Shown: positions 11,650-24,240, counted from the first letter of the stretch. The stretch is DNA of 64,000 nt from Adiantum capillus-veneris (GCA_014529385.2 CM043954.1:94071247-94135246); one strand, 5' to 3'. Notes: generated by a model not told the origin, from the letters alone. A program made the numbers and translations.

Positions 11650-11942
11650 ATACCCCCCAAGCTAGTCCCCCTCCTTGCTTTGGTCGACCCCCTCTTCTAG
11701 CACTAGCTTGCACCTGATTGGACCTACTTAAGCCTGGAAAATCACATGCTTAGTGCATATCAAGCAATAAGGGTAGCATTAGGACAAGTGTCCTTCTTAC
11801 CACTTTGAGAGAGAGGGCTTGAATAATTCTTTAAAAATTAATTAAATAAACTAATTTCTCATTTGACCCCTTGAGAGGCCAACCAATAGGCACTAGGCAC
11901 CTTAAGAGAGAAACATGGAGAGGAGCTTAACATGTGTCCTTG

Positions 11943-14097
11943 TTACCTCCTTGGTCTAGGCTTTCCTTGTGTGAGGGTGTGTGTGTTCTCTCTCATGTCT
12001 TGTGCCTGCTCCTCTAACCATCTTGGAGGAAGTTCCTCCAGAGACAAGTCATATCTACTTTTCTTTAAGCAGGTCTGCTGACTCTTGGGTGCGGTGGGGT
12101 TGGTCCAAGCCTTTCCTATGGGAAGGGAAGAATCATCTATATCAGTTTCATGCTCTAAATCTTCTTCTTGTTGCCCTTGTAGGGGAGACTTCTTACCACG
12201 CTTGTGGTGAGTGATGGGATCTCCAAGACCAAGAGACTCCACTTCTTCAATACATTTGTCTTCCTCCATCCTAGTGAGGACTACAAAACAATGAGGGTCA
12301 GTACTTCCTCTAACCATTCTAGGAGCTCATTGTCGTCATCAGGGATGTTCAATTAGACGTCTTCCTCTGGTGGGTTCTCCATAGCCGCTTTAGCTTCTGC
12401 TTTCTGGTCATCATGTTGTGCAATACTGAGGGACGACCTTCTATTGGATGGGTTCCCTCAATCATGAAGGGTGAAGGTGTATAGTGAGGAGTGAGGGCAT
12501 GGGTAGATAGTGAGGGAAAATTGGAGACAGGGGGCGCCTATGAAGTAATCAGAGAACTTACAGAGATCATGTTTAGAGAAGAAGATGGGCATTGCTTGGG
12601 GTAGTCTCTTGTGTAGTGATATTTAGCATATGGAAAATGTATGCATGGTGGAGCTCCTTCTGGTAGAGAACATCTAGTTTGGTAGTGACCATATTCACCA
12701 CACCTAGAGCACATCACTAGGCAGTTGGCCACTCTAGGGTAGGTAGGGCGTGTAGGGCACGATGCCATTGGGGCGGAGACTTGGTCTGGGCTTGGGGTAG
12801 TATAGAATCTTTGGGTCATAGGGCCACCATAAGGGGACATACTAGGTACAATGAGAGATGGCAGCAACGGTGGAGATGTACTCAGGCCAAAGTGAGTAGC
12901 CCAAGGTGAGCCGGTAGAAGGTCCCATGGGGGTTGTGCTCATGTGCATGGTTGAGGCCAAGTTTTGGTGCAGATGATGGACACCCTTCAAATGGTAGCAA
13001 TCTTTAGCTTAATGACCGCCTTTACCATAGAATTGACAATGGACCATCATGGCAAATTCTTGAGGTAGGTCGCCGGGGTTGTTGCAGTTTCCGCACGATA
13101 CTTGGGCCCTAGCCTCTTGTTGTGCTCTTAGTTCCTCTAGCTTCCTTTTGAGTTGTGCCACCGGCTGAGACGATTGAGCCGATGTTTCCGACGACATCTT
13201 TTCATCTTGTAGTTCCCTCTGCAGCTTAGGGTTTCTAATTCTCTTTTGAGAGCCACCAGGGTGTCAGCAGTAGGGTCGTTCATAAGAACAACAGGCAAAG
13301 AGTTACCTGGTGAGCTAGAAAATTGTAGTCTGGCATTTTCTATTCTTGTGGCAGTCGCAAAAAAATTATCCATGGTAGGTTCAGCCCGCAAGATTTTGCG
13401 AAGCTTCTGTTGAGTTGAAATAGGCAAGGCTTTCTCCACCCACGTCTTGATCATGAAATATTTTGGTTGTTGGGGTAACCTAGCTACCAGGGATCTAGCC
13501 CGTGTCATCAACTCTACAAAAGTCTCCCCAAGACCCAAGACCCAACTCCAAGCTTTCCAGTTGGTCCAAGGCCTTCTCTCTATAGTCGCCCAGTTGAAAC
13601 TTAGCAGTGAAAGCTGCTTTGAGGGAATTCCAGTTAGCAAAGTAGCCCTCTGCAAACTGTCTATACCACTTGTCCGTCAATCCCTCCAAGGTGGAAGGAG
13701 AAAGCACCATGTAGGCATCTTCTCAGTTTAGTCCACGGCTTCGGCAGAGTGACAAGACCCGCCTCACATGGTCGATGACATCCTCAGGAGATAGTCCCTT
13801 AAAAGTAGGAAACCTGATGCTGACCCTCGAGAGAAGGTTTGTCGATTCCTCTGCCATGGCAGGCTTGATGAGAGGGGTACGAGGTGATTTTGGAGAAGAA
13901 GTTGGAGAGGGTGATGATGATGGAGACGGTGAAGGTGGCCTCAGTGGCTCAGGAAAAGGCTTGGATGAAGGTAGAGGCAATGGTGCAGGTGAGATAGCGG
14001 GAGGGGAGTATAAGTGGCTACGATCCTGAATCTTCATAGGACTTCTTAGACGTGCTCCACTTGACTTAGAGCAAGTAACGGGCATGCATAGATACAA
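11943..14097 (-). pseudogene. Decayed LTR-retrotransposon gag
   Basis: Minus-strand fragments in gag order. 14097-13723 has a Pro/Ser-rich N-terminus and the segment TFKGLSPEDVIDHVRRVLSL. 13710-13137 carries a retrotrans_gag-like capsid core (LTDKWYRQFAEGYF, WNSLKAAFTAKFQLG, then KTWVEKALPIS). 13197-13009 is an acidic/coiled stretch with a short Cys motif. 12990-12538 holds a zinc knuckle, CSRCGEYGHYQTRC. A further charged ORF, 12317-11943, probably belongs to the same polyprotein but is not identified. Several frameshifts separate the pieces. No protease or polymerase follows, so the element is truncated or was gag-only. Confidence 0.65.
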
Positions 14098-14264
14098 AAT
14101 TTGAGTTTCCTAAATTTTAGGCTAAAATTTAGGGTAGGTGGTTGGAGCAACTACAGATGCCTATGACACCCTAGAATGTGGCCACACTATTGGCTTGCCT
14201 CAATCTGAATTCCAACATGACTGGGCTAGCTTGCAAGACCTGATAGAGCCGTTCCACCAAGTGT

Positions 14265-14934
14265 GCCAAAAATGAGAGTATGCTACCTTAGTGGCACTTT
14301 AAATCTTGGCTTGTTTTATGCCAAGGGGGGATCATTGCTGCCAGACTTACATGCTTTTTCGGACTCAGACTGGACTGGTTGTTTTGACACACAAGTGTCC
14401 ACAAGTGGTTTTTGTTTCATGAGTGGCAGTTCATGTATATCATGGTTGAGCAAGAAGCAACCTATTGTGGCCACTTTGAGTTGTGAGGCTGAGTATAGGG
14501 CAGTCTTCACAACTACGGTTGAATGTGTATGGCTCAGATGCCTTATGGTTGATTTGGGTGTTGGACAGGACACTGCCAACACTATGTACATTGACAATCA
14601 GAGTGCATTGGCAGTTGTAAGGAACCAGTTTTTCATGCTCGCACAGAGCACATTGAACTGCATTACCACTATGTCAGGGAGAGGCTCTCAGCACGAGAGA
14701 TGAGCTTGGCTTATGTGCCAACACAGGACAACCTTGCAGATATTTTCACAAAGGCATTGTCTCGTGAGAAGTTCGAAGCTTTCTACAAAGCTTTGGGCTT
14801 ACTCCCCTTTGTGGACTGATCATGTCCTCAGGGCATGTTACTTCCCTTTCTCATGTGCCATCTCTCGTTCACCGCATCACTCCAGGGGGGATTTGTTATC
14901 ATATACATGTGGTAGTGATGTATGTGAACACACT
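14265..14934 (+). pseudogene. Ty1/copia remnant H: RNase H, PPT and LTR start
   Basis: The plus strand encodes the end of a copia RT/RNase H: RYLSGTLNLG-like start, SDSDWTGCFDT, SCISWLSKKQP, CEAEYRAV. A one-base loss near 14630 shifts the frame before the HYHYVRERL and DIFTKALSREKFEAF-like end, which stops at 14819. A polypurine tract (cagggggga, about 14883-14891) precedes an LTR beginning TGTTATCATATACATG at 14894. The LTR is cut at 14934 by element G and resumes at 24159, where it aligns with the LTR of element E. H is the oldest layer of this nest. Its 5' part is missing from 14265 leftward. Confidence 0.8.
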
Positions 14935-15073
14935 TGAAAGACCCTGGGAACTGTCGTGTCCGATCCTCTGCCCAACCTCCCTTTTATAGCCTCCTGGCCC
15001 TAGGATCCCTTTTCCACTGGGCAGTCAGCCCTTGGCCAAGTCCTTGACCTTCAGGGTGGCCCTTGGTCTGACA
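14935..15073 (-). repeat. 3' LTR of element G
   Basis: 139-bp LTR, TG...CA. The minus-strand polypurine tract lies directly beyond it at 15074-15090. Short LTRs of this size are typical of TRIM-class elements, although G's interior is longer than usual for TRIMs. Confidence 0.78.
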
Positions 15074-16790
15074 TTACTCCCCCTTGGAGAAGCATTTTCG
15101 TCCTTGAAAACACAAGTGATAGTATCTTCGTAAGAACACTGATGTTTTCCTTATTGGCATCCCATACGCGAGCCAATTGTCCAGATGATACTTGGTGAAG
15201 TGAGGAGGTTCAATGAAACCAAGAGCAACGTCTTGATCTTCATCATTATTGTCCTTGTGCAACCACCTGTATCTAAATAGTAACTCAATTTATAACTCAC
15301 TTGAGTACTTTAAAGGAGTAACCAAAACTAAGAGGTGTCTAAAGTCATAATTAGTTTTCATACTTTCTGAAGATATTGGAAAAATACAAGAAAACCTTGG
15401 CGCAACTTTCCATGAAGTTGTGAGCCAGATTTCCAACTCATGTGAGTATCTAGAAAAGCTCATAGCTACTGAGGGACAGAATAGGGAGTGTCCTCATGTC
15501 AGACTTCTGAATGTTTTGGAACACACAGAACTACATATTCACCCCTAATGAAGGTTACCTGCCAACATAATTTGCCAGCCGACCTATTAAGTCCTTGATT
15601 TATGAAACTATTGAAACGATATCCAATCCCACCACAATAGGTGTTCAAAGCTGAAAACCTTACTTAAGAAAGTTCTAGAATAGGGAGAGAATCACCCATT
15701 TAGAATGCGTTGTGCTAACGTATGCTCTTAGCAGATCCTTTAGAAAAAAATACTTGTAAGCTGCCCATTCAAAATGGGATGAATAGCAGCAGTAAGAGTG
15801 AGGTGCTTTCCCCCAACCACTTACAGACAGTCTACCACAACTAACGATAAAATATGACTCAACCATTAAGTATCCAGCCATATATTTGATATGGAGTGGA
15901 GACAACCAACTAGGCTGAAAGCGGGTTGGACTGGAGTAAGCTCATAGAATTTAGACCACCCAACCACCATAGACACCCATCTTGAGCCAGTACCTGGCAG
16001 GGAATAAACTCATAATAAATCTGCAGTAGAGATTGCACTTGCAGTGCAAAAAGAATAAAGTCCATGAATTTGCATGCTGCTCCAAATAAATCAATGTTAA
16101 ACACTAGGGTCCATAACACCTAGTGTGAATTCATTTAACACAAACTTATCCAAACCGCAATTCCATGACGAGACTTTGCATGATACATACGGGAAAGCCT
16201 GGCAACAAAAGTTGGACCATAACAGAATGTGGCAACCCAATCATACCTAGGTACCAACCATGAGACATTCTCATGAACGTAGCATACTTGGCTATATGTA
16301 GAAATGACCCTCCGTTAAGGTGGTTTCACAACACTTGTAATCGGAACAAGTTTGTACTTAGTACCCGACAAGTTCTGGCCACTGAAATTGTTCCTGATAC
16401 GGTGTGCTCCAAATGGTCTAATAAACGGATGCGACCAGCACGTAGGGACGTCATCACGACACATCATTAGGAATTAGGCGCTAGTGTGAGTCCCAAAGAC
16501 TCATATTCTCCACATGTGGAATATGTCTCAAATAAAGATGGCCGAAAAAGAGACATCCATCAAGTACAAGATGTACTTGTGTGTGGAGGTAACCGCAAAA
16601 CACTCCATGACAAGAGTGAGAGGGACCCTCATTATCATTGCTCCACAGTGGCTAAACCGAACTCCTTGAGTTCCTAGACCATGTTGTATCCCATGTGACA
16701 ACATGTGCCAAATTGAACCCGACAAGTGTGTTCATAACAGCATAATGTATATTGGACACTATGGCCCAAAATACATTGTTCTGACATGCC
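15074..16790 (-). other. Element G interior, left part
   Basis: Only a weak 62-codon minus-strand frame (15262-15074) next to the LTR is seen. With a frameshift, its end reads like the Asn-Ala-x-Pro-Arg-Gly tail often found at the end of gypsy polyproteins, so G may derive from a gypsy element. The rest has no recognisable coding content. Confidence 0.4.
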
Positions 16791-16795
16791 CTTGG

Positions 16796-17117
16796 TGTAA
16801 AGAATGAGGATGCAAGAGAGCTACACAAGACAAGCACAAAGCACACAGAGATGGAAAGCTTCTTCTTCTTCTTCACAGAAAAGAGAGTACAAAATGACTA
16901 AGTGCTAAAGCTGAAAAGTAGCACATATGTACATGCGGTCACTAAGTGTGAACTCGCTAGAAGCATACTAGGCTGGCACTATAAGTGTAGTCCAGCTGTA
17001 GAATCACTGGCAGAGATCCTCCGTGTCGGTCACCTAACGCGCCAGTGAGTAAATGCCGTAAGCGGCCAAGACCCGTAGTGGATGCCAGCTCAAGGTGTAG
17101 AGCTCGACATCTCAACA
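16796..17117 (-). repeat. 3' LTR of copia I
   Basis: 322 bp. In element orientation it begins TGTTGAGATGTCGAGCTC and ends CTTTACA. The gag-pol stop codon (17090-17092) lies inside it. Confidence 0.95.
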
Positions 17118-20100
17118 CTCCCCCTCGAGCTCTGCATGTCGCAGAGTCCAAGCATAGTCCGGAAACGTCGAAGCTTCTCAGCTCCGAGGGCCTTGGTAAA
17201 GATATCCGCTATCTGCTCCTCTGTGCTGACGTAGACCAAGTCGATGTCGCCCGCCAACACTCGCTCTCGAACGTAGTGGTAATGGACCTCTATGTGTTTG
17301 GTCCTGGCATGGAACACTGGGTTCCTAGCCAACTGCATGCTGCTGAGGTTGTCACAATGGATGAAAATCTGCTGGTCCACCTGCACTCCCAAGTCCTCAA
17401 GTAATGTGCGTAGCCAAGCTACCTCGCACGCCGCAACTGCTGCACCTCTGTACTCGGCCTCTGTGCTCGATAAAGCAACCGTAGGCTGCTTTTTGCTGCT
17501 CCAAGTAACAGCAGCACTCCCAAAAGAGAACATGAAGCCACTCGTAGATCTCCTATCAACAATGCTACCTGCCCAATCTGCATCTGTATACCCATACAAT
17601 GCTAATGGTGCATCTGCTGCATAGAACAATGCGTAGTCAAGAGTACCTTGCACATACCTAAGTGTGCGTCGTACTCCATCCAAATGTGGCTTCCTCGGAA
17701 GTTGCATGAACTGACTCTCCAAGCCTACTGTGTAGCTCAAGTCTGGCCTCGTGATAGTCAAGTAGATTAGACTACCCACAATCTTCTTGTACATGTTGAC
17801 ATCCTCAACAACATCACCCTTCTCTGCACTCAGCTTTGCATTCACATCCAAGGGAATAGAAATTGGCTTACAATCAGCCATACCATACTTTGACAACATG
17901 TCCAAAGCATACTGTCTCTGTGATAGCCATACACCCTCTGGAGTCCTGATCACTTCAATGCCAAGAAAGTAGCGCAACTCGCCTAAATCTTTCATTTCAA
18001 ACTCCTGTTTGAGAAGACCCTTCACATGGTTAATCTCCATAGCATTGTCACCAACAATAATAAGGTCATCTACATATATGGTAATGACCACAATCCCCAC
18101 ATCACTCTCACGTACATAGAGTGAATGATCAGCATGAGCTCTCCTAAAACCAATACTGACAAGATACTTGGCAATCCTGTCATACCATGCTCTAGAGCCC
18201 TGCTTCAAACCATACAAAGCTTTGAGAAGTCTGCATACATAATCTGGGTAGCCTGGATCGACATAACCAGGTGGCTGATCCATATACACTTCCTCTTGCA
18301 ACTCACCATTCAAGAAGGCATTCTTTACATCCATTTGATGCATAATCCATCCTCTAGATGCAGCCACTGCTATGACAGCTCTCACTGTCGTCATCTTTGC
18401 CACTGGAGGAAAGGTCTCCTCATAGTCTATGCCATACGTCTGTGCATAACCCTTTGCGACCAGCCTTGCCTTGTGACGCTCAATGTTACCATCAGCCTTA
18501 TGCTTGGTTTTATACACCCATTTACAGCCAATAGCTTTCTTGCCACTTGGCAATGGCACCAACTCCCATGTGTCATTTGCTTCCAATGCAGCCATCTCTT
18601 CATTCATTGCATCATCCCAATGCACATTTCCAACTGCATCCTCAAAACATGTGGGCTCCACATCCTGTATCACCTTAGCCATGTAGGCTTGGTGATGCGC
18701 TAGATACCCATCATAAGTCAATTTCTGAACTGGATTTCTGACTCTATTAGATCTGCACGGTCCTGGGTCACTCCTTTGCCCCCTAGCATCCTCTTGTACT
18801 TTCCTTACACCAGGTGTCTTGACAGCCGGAATTCTAAATTCCTCATCAAGACTTTGTTCAGAACCATCTGAATCCATGTCTACATGTGAAAAACCTGATG
18901 ATACATCAGCCATAAAGGGAGGTTCATCAACCTTTTCCTTTCCTTTTCGTGATACATTCCCTGTACCTGTTGGTGGAGTAACCTGCATACGTAGTCTATC
19001 ATTCCATGGTTTCTCAACAGAGCCACGAGAAGAGGACTCTTGTGGTCCACTCAAAACCTGTGACTGTGGCCTCACATTTTGTACAACCACATCATCTTTT
19101 ACATCAGCCCCAATAGTGCCATGTGCATTACTGTACCAGCTGCTCATCTCATCAAAGACTACATCTCTGCTCACTCGTAATTCTCGTGTAGTAGGATTGT
19201 AGCACCTGTAGCCCTTTTGTTCAAGGGAATATCCCACAAGAATACATTTCTCTGCTTTAGGATCCAATTTCCTACGCAACTCATCTGGTACATGCACGTA
19301 AGCTATGCAGCCAAACACTTTCAAGTGTGCCAAATCAGGCTTTGTACCTGTAAACTTTTCATCAGGTGTTACATCATGCACCGCAGCTGTAGGTGTCCTG
19401 TTCATAATGTACACAACTGTATTTACAGCTTCAGCCCAAAAATGATGAGGCATGTTCTTCTCATTCATCAATGCACGTGCAACCTCTGCAATGTGCCTGT
19501 TTTTCCTTTCTGCGACCCCATTCTGTTGTGGAGTATATCTGCATGTAAACTGCCTGTGTATACCATGCATTCGCAGAAAATCTGAAAAATCATTGGAGAA
19601 GTACTCTCCCCCTCCATCTGACCTCAATGTCTTGATTTGCATATCTGTCTCCTTCTCAATCATGACTTTGAAGTCTTGAAAGTGACCAAACACTTCACTT
19701 TTGTTACGCATGAAGTAGACCCATACTTTCCTTGTATGGTCATCAATGAAAGAGACATAATACCTACAACCATGTATACTTGCAGTATCGGTTGGACCCC
19801 AAACATCTGTGTGCACCACCTCAAGTGGCTTTTTACATACATTGCGCTCATGTGGAAATGAGCCCTTTGACTGTTTTGCAAACTGGCATGCTGCACACAC
19901 TTTATGCATACCATCCACCTTGAATTTGGGCAAACCTTGTACAATCTGTTTTGATTGCATGCTGCGCAATCTCTGCTCATTGACATGGCCAATGCGTTTG
20001 TGCCAAATGTCAACATCAGCCACAACACCTGTGCCCTGTGCAAATAATGCAGCTTTTACCTCAGGCATGTCTACATTCAGCGTAAACATTCTGCCCACAC

Positions 20101-21439
20101 ATTTGCCCTCTGTGATCAGCTTACAGCCATTCTGGAAATCTTCTACATAACAGCCATTTGGATTGAAGCGAACTTGCAAACCCTGCTCAACCATTTGTCC
20201 AACAGAAACAAGATTCTTTGTAATGTTTGGGACATGAAGTACATCTGCTAAGTACTTTGATTTCCCACTCTTTGTATTTAGAGGTATGTCCCCTACATGA
20301 GCAATGGGGTGAGCTGTGTCATCTCCTGTCTGCACATAGCCTGACACATCTGGTTTGCGCATATCTCTAAACCACTCTCCACGAGACGTCATGTGATTAG
20401 AGGCACCTGAATCAACATACCAAATTTCATCTTGGGTGGAATTCTCTGCAGTCATTGTATTCATTACATGCTGCATAACAAACATGCGCTCATTTTTGCT
20501 GTCATCTGCATCTCTGCTAGTAGATGCATAGTTGCCCTGTTCTCTCTTTCTACTTGCTTTTCCCTTTGGACAGTCACGTGACATGTGACCTCTTTCACCA
20601 CAAGTCCAACATTCTCTACTATCTGGAGTATGTTGCTGCCTGCTTGATCCTGCACCACGACCTCTTTGACTCCCCCTGCCTTGAAACTGGTTTCCCCTGC
20701 CACTTGTATTGTTTTGATTTGATTGACCTTCCAAAAATTGGCCCCTGCAACCCCTTGGGCCTCGACCACGACCTCTACCTCTACCTCTGTTGGAGTTAGA
20801 ATAGAAGGCCTGTTCAGAATTATTTCTGCCATGAGAAGAAGATGTGTCAAGGTTCTTCTCCTCAAGAATAAGCATAGAAATCAAATCTTGGAACACAGGG
20901 ATGTCGTCTCTTGTATTCATGGAAGACCTAAAATGTACATACTCATCTCCTAGACCATCCAAGCATGCACGGACAATGTCATCGTCTTCCACTGAGACTT
21001 TAATAGATCCAAGAGCCTCAATGATACTCTTGATCTTCAAAGCATAATCATTGATGGAGAGGTTGTTCCTCTTAACCCGATTTAGCTCCGACTTTAGTTG
21101 AAGCTTCCTGGCCTTGGTGTTCACCTCGAACACTCTGCCTAAGTTTTTCCATGCAATGGCGGGGGTTTCAGCATCCTGTAGATAGCCCATCATGCCATCT
21201 GTGATGCTCATAGAAAGCCAATACATCACTTTGCTCTGGCCTTGTTGCCAGTCCCTCAAAGCTTTCCTTTGTTCTGCTGTAGCATTTGCCTCGGGAATCT
21301 CTGGTTCCTTTTCATTGTCTCCTTCTACATAGTCCCAATAACCTTTTCCTTTTAGGAAATTTGTTATTCTGAACTTCCAAGCAGGGTAGTTATTTTTCTC
21401 AAGCTTCTCAGTAACAATCTAACTGAAACCGTCAGACAT
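17090..21439 (-). CDS. Copia I gag-pol polyprotein with one early stop
   Basis: An open frame of about 1,389 codons (21259-17090) carries, in order: a UBN2-type gag; an RGRGRG-rich linker; a zinc knuckle, CWTCGERGHMSRDC (residues 217-230); a protease, WYVDSGASNHM (280-290); a pre-integrase HKRIGHVNEQ; an integrase core; a reverse transcriptase (HQMDVKNAFLNGE, YVDDLIIVG); and an RNase H ending KHIEVHYHYVRERV. The natural gag ATG is at 21437-21439, and the same frame continues to 17090, but its seventh codon is TAG (21419-21421). Without readthrough or internal initiation the polyprotein cannot be made from that start. No other disruption is visible. Confidence 0.92.
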
Positions 21440-21740
21440 CTTGAAGCACTAAGACAAAATAGCTGCAATTTGCAAAAACCTGCAAATCTGCTGAACCTGC
21501 TATCGTGGTTCCTGTAACGCTTTCTACACTCAACGAGTGTCCACAATCAAGCGTACATACAACCACTGTACTTGTACAGTAAAAAAATGTATACTGCACT
21601 TTGGAGGCCTGTTCAGAAACTTGTGCGAAAAACCCCTAAAAAATTTTTCGTTGCGCGAGGCGCCTTCGGCATCTAGTCGTGGATTGCGAACGAAGGGATT
21701 GTGATGCTCTTGCTCTCTTAGCCTCTCTTGCCTGCACCAG

Positions 21741-21752
21741 GCTCTGATACCA
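21741..21752 (-). other. Primer-binding site of copia I
   Basis: TGGTATCAGAGC on the minus strand, directly abutting the 5' LTR. It is complementary to the 3' end of initiator Met tRNA, the usual plant copia primer. Confidence 0.95.
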
Positions 21753-22074
21753 TGTAAAGAATGAGGATGCAAGAGAGCTACACAAGACAAGCACAAAGCA
21801 CACATAGATGGAAAGCTTCTTCTTCTTCTTCACAGAAAAGAGAGTACAAAATGACTAAGTGCTAAAGCTGAAAAGTAGCACATATGTACATGCGGTCACT
21901 AAGTGTGAACTCGCTAGAAGCGTACTAGGCTGGCACTATAAGTGTAGTCCAGCTGTAGAATCACTGGCAGAGATCCTCCGTGTCGGTCACCTAACGCGCC
22001 AGTGAGTAAATGCCGTAAGCGGCCAAGACCCGTAGTGGATGCCAGCTCAAGGTGTAGAGCTCGACATCTCAACA
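21753..22074 (-). repeat. 5' LTR of copia I
   Basis: 322 bp, near-identical to the 3' LTR; the two differences seen are at about 21806 and 21922. The tRNA-Met primer site is immediately internal. Confidence 0.95.
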
Positions 22075-22079
22075 CTTGG

Positions 22080-24085
22080 CATGGCTCAGAGATATTCAAG
22101 CATATTTATACGACTTGATCAAGAAAAGCATAATAAAAAATGGAATAACACCAAATCAATAGATGCGTACCTGGAGATTAAACTGAATGTTCACTTACCC
22201 GTATTTTACCAATTCTGTGAACGTGTATATCAATGCCCTTGATTTGAAGTCAATGAGCTGTATCGGTGTACACGTTAGAAGCCTTGCTTTATGTAAAACT
22301 GTCAAAGCACTTTTCTTTGCACAACGTACAATATTTTCCAAAATAAATGTGAAAACATGGAAAAACAAGCAAAACGTAAAATTGTCTAACCTGTTCATCC
22401 CGTTGTAAGCAGTTGTCTTGAAATTCTGAAGGATACTGCTGGAAGATGTCTCATAGCCATAGCTGCTGCGCAGAGAGAGTTGTCTTGTATATCATAAACA
22501 CCCTCATTGCATTTAATGAAATAACAAGCATACAAACTGACAAATTCCGCCAAGTTTTTATGCTCATAGCATAAGCCAGACGGGAAAATCTCAATGCAAG
22601 ATGCCAAACTGAAAACCTTGCTTCCCTTAACAACTTATGGAGTTCTTGAGAGCTCGTAGCTAGAGGATATTTATGCTAAGAAATAGATGTCATAGCAAAA
22701 GAAAGTCGACCATGTGGATCATTCACAAAAAATAGACCTTGTCTACTTGTAGATTTGCTAGAAAAACAGAATTATATGTGCAAAGTATGTGCATCTTGTA
22801 CATACTTGAGTCTATGAATGATAGTCGTGATCAATCGTAGACGCCCATTGCATACCATAGTTATCAAGCACATGCTCAATAAACAAATATCAATTGTGTA
22901 CCTCGTTATTTACACCTACCGACGAAGCTTGCCGCCGTAAGAATCGAATGAGTTGCGAGCAAGAAGAAAACCGATAAATGATTTTCCAGATACTGATGTT
23001 TGGTTCAATAGACAATGCCGACAGTGGATTCAAGTTCACCATTTTGGATTGTCAGCTTCTAAGAATTGAATTAATGATTGGGTTTACCAATCACCGTTGC
23101 CTTATAAGGCACCTGCCATGCCTGAGCTATATGTATGACAAGACAACCTTGCCTCACGGTAGAGTGCCAAAAAGCCCTTGCATGGGTTATCTCTATTGGA
23201 GCCTTACTCCTTAGTGCAAATCATGATTATGCCTAGCTAAATTGGACGTATTGCATTGATCATGGCCATACCTATCTCGTAGGTAATCTTGCAGTGTACT
23301 GTGGTCAAGATTAACATGTTACGTAATGAATTGCTCTTGCAATGCAATAGTATACATAGAGCTATGAAAACCAGAAGAACATGAAAGCTCAAACCTTATA
23401 ATCCACTCTGGTCTTTGTCGCGGTTGGAAAAGATCGTAAATTTGTGAGAAAAATCAATCTCCGCGATGCCAACATGCAGCCAGCTTTCCTTGAAAGGTTG
23501 GCCATGCCGAAGCGTGTCACTTTTTTTTGAATTTGTTGACATGCCGATTAAGGCATCCCTTGCAACGCTCTTCCTATCACACTTCTCATGGCCCATGCAT
23601 GCTGGCTATACGTCTCCTCGTGTGTGCGCTTCGATTTTGTATCCGAGGTTAGGGTCGAAGTGCGAGGAATTGCCCATGGGCACTTGTCCCAAGTTAAAAA
23701 AATATGTGCCCTAAGGCCAAAGGCCCGTGGGCACCTGTGTGTGAAAACAAAATTCCAAGAAGCTATGGCGCACAGATCCGCAACGAGTTGGGAAGAGAGA
23801 GAGACAAAGCGCGTTCAGTTGATTTCTCGGCCTCGACCCTATGTCGAGATGCGCTGCTCCTTGCCTCGCGCTCTGATCAAGCCCACCTGTAAGCATTTTG
23901 GCACCGATTGACCTTATCCCTCCCCCCGACATAGGGTCGTTGCACACGGACCTTCCCCGTCCTCCGGTCCTGTCGCCTGTCAAGCAAGCTTGCACGCGGT
24001 TCCTCCTTGCTTCCTTTGCATGAACACGAAATGCAAGAGTGGATCCATGATTTCATGCCCAAAAAATACCTCGATCTGATATCAT
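22080..24085 (-). other. Element G interior, right part
   Basis: The continuation of G after the copia I insertion. No open frame above about 107 codons and no recognised domain. A degenerate primer-binding site, TGATATCAGAT, lies next to the 5' LTR (about 24073-24085). Confidence 0.5.
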
Positions 24086-24153
24086 TGAAAGACCCTAGGA
24101 ACTGTCGTGTCCGAATCCTCCGCCCAGCCTCCAGGGTGGCCCTTGGCCTCACA
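24086..24153 (-). repeat. 5' LTR of element G (internally deleted)
   Basis: 68-bp copy matching both ends of the 139-bp LTR but lacking the middle 71 bp. The flanking target duplication acact is intact at 24154-24158. Confidence 0.75.
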
Positions 24154-24158
24154 ACACT

Positions 24159-24240
24159 AGGACCGCCAGGGCATTTTTTCCCTCTTTAGGACGTTTTTTC
24201 CCCCGTGCATTGTATATACACTAACGGGCAAAGAAAGGGA
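24159..24240 (+). repeat. Continuation of the copia H LTR
   Basis: After G's right target duplication, the sequence resumes the split LTR. cactagg, a C/T-rich segment and ttttttcccccgtg align with the equivalent part of element E's LTR (cactagggg, then tttttccccctgg). The distal end is not resolved. From about 24240 to 24704 I see no gene. Confidence 0.6.

Larger units (their letters stand above)
16796..22074 (-). mobile_element. Copia element I: complete Ty1/copia LTR retrotransposon
   Basis: 5,279 bp with 322-bp LTRs at both ends. Both LTRs are TG...CA and differ at about two positions by eye. The perfect 5-bp target duplication cttgg lies at 16791-16795 and 22075-22079. The PBS TGGTATCAGAGC, complementary to initiator Met tRNA, is adjacent to the 5' LTR (21741-21752). 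The polypurine tract GAGGGGGAG adjoins the 3' LTR (about 17118-17130). One long gag-pol frame fills the interior. The near-identical LTRs indicate a recent insertion. Confidence 0.97.
14935..24153 (-). mobile_element. Element G: short-LTR retrotransposon, host of copia I
   Basis: Direct terminal repeats lie at 14935-15073 (3' LTR, minus orientation) and 24086-24153 (5' LTR, with about 70 bp deleted). Both start tgaaagaccct and end ct[g/c]aca on the plus strand. The 5-bp duplication acact flanks the element (14930-14934 and 24154-24158). A PBS-like TGATATCAGATCG abuts the 5' LTR and a polypurine tract, AAGGGGGAGTAA, abuts the 3' LTR. After removing copia I the element is about 3.9 kb. I find no gag or pol domains in its interior, so it appears non-autonomous. 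It inserted into the LTR of copia remnant H. Confidence 0.82.

Noticed and set aside
18125-20150. Plus-strand ORFs across copia I
   Set aside because: Reverse-strand shadows of the intact gag-pol frame.
21260-21439. Starting copia I gag at 21259
   Set aside because: The codon there is TTG, not ATG. The frame is open further upstream to an ATG at 21437-21439, with only the TAG at codon 7 intervening, so the upstream ATG is the natural start.
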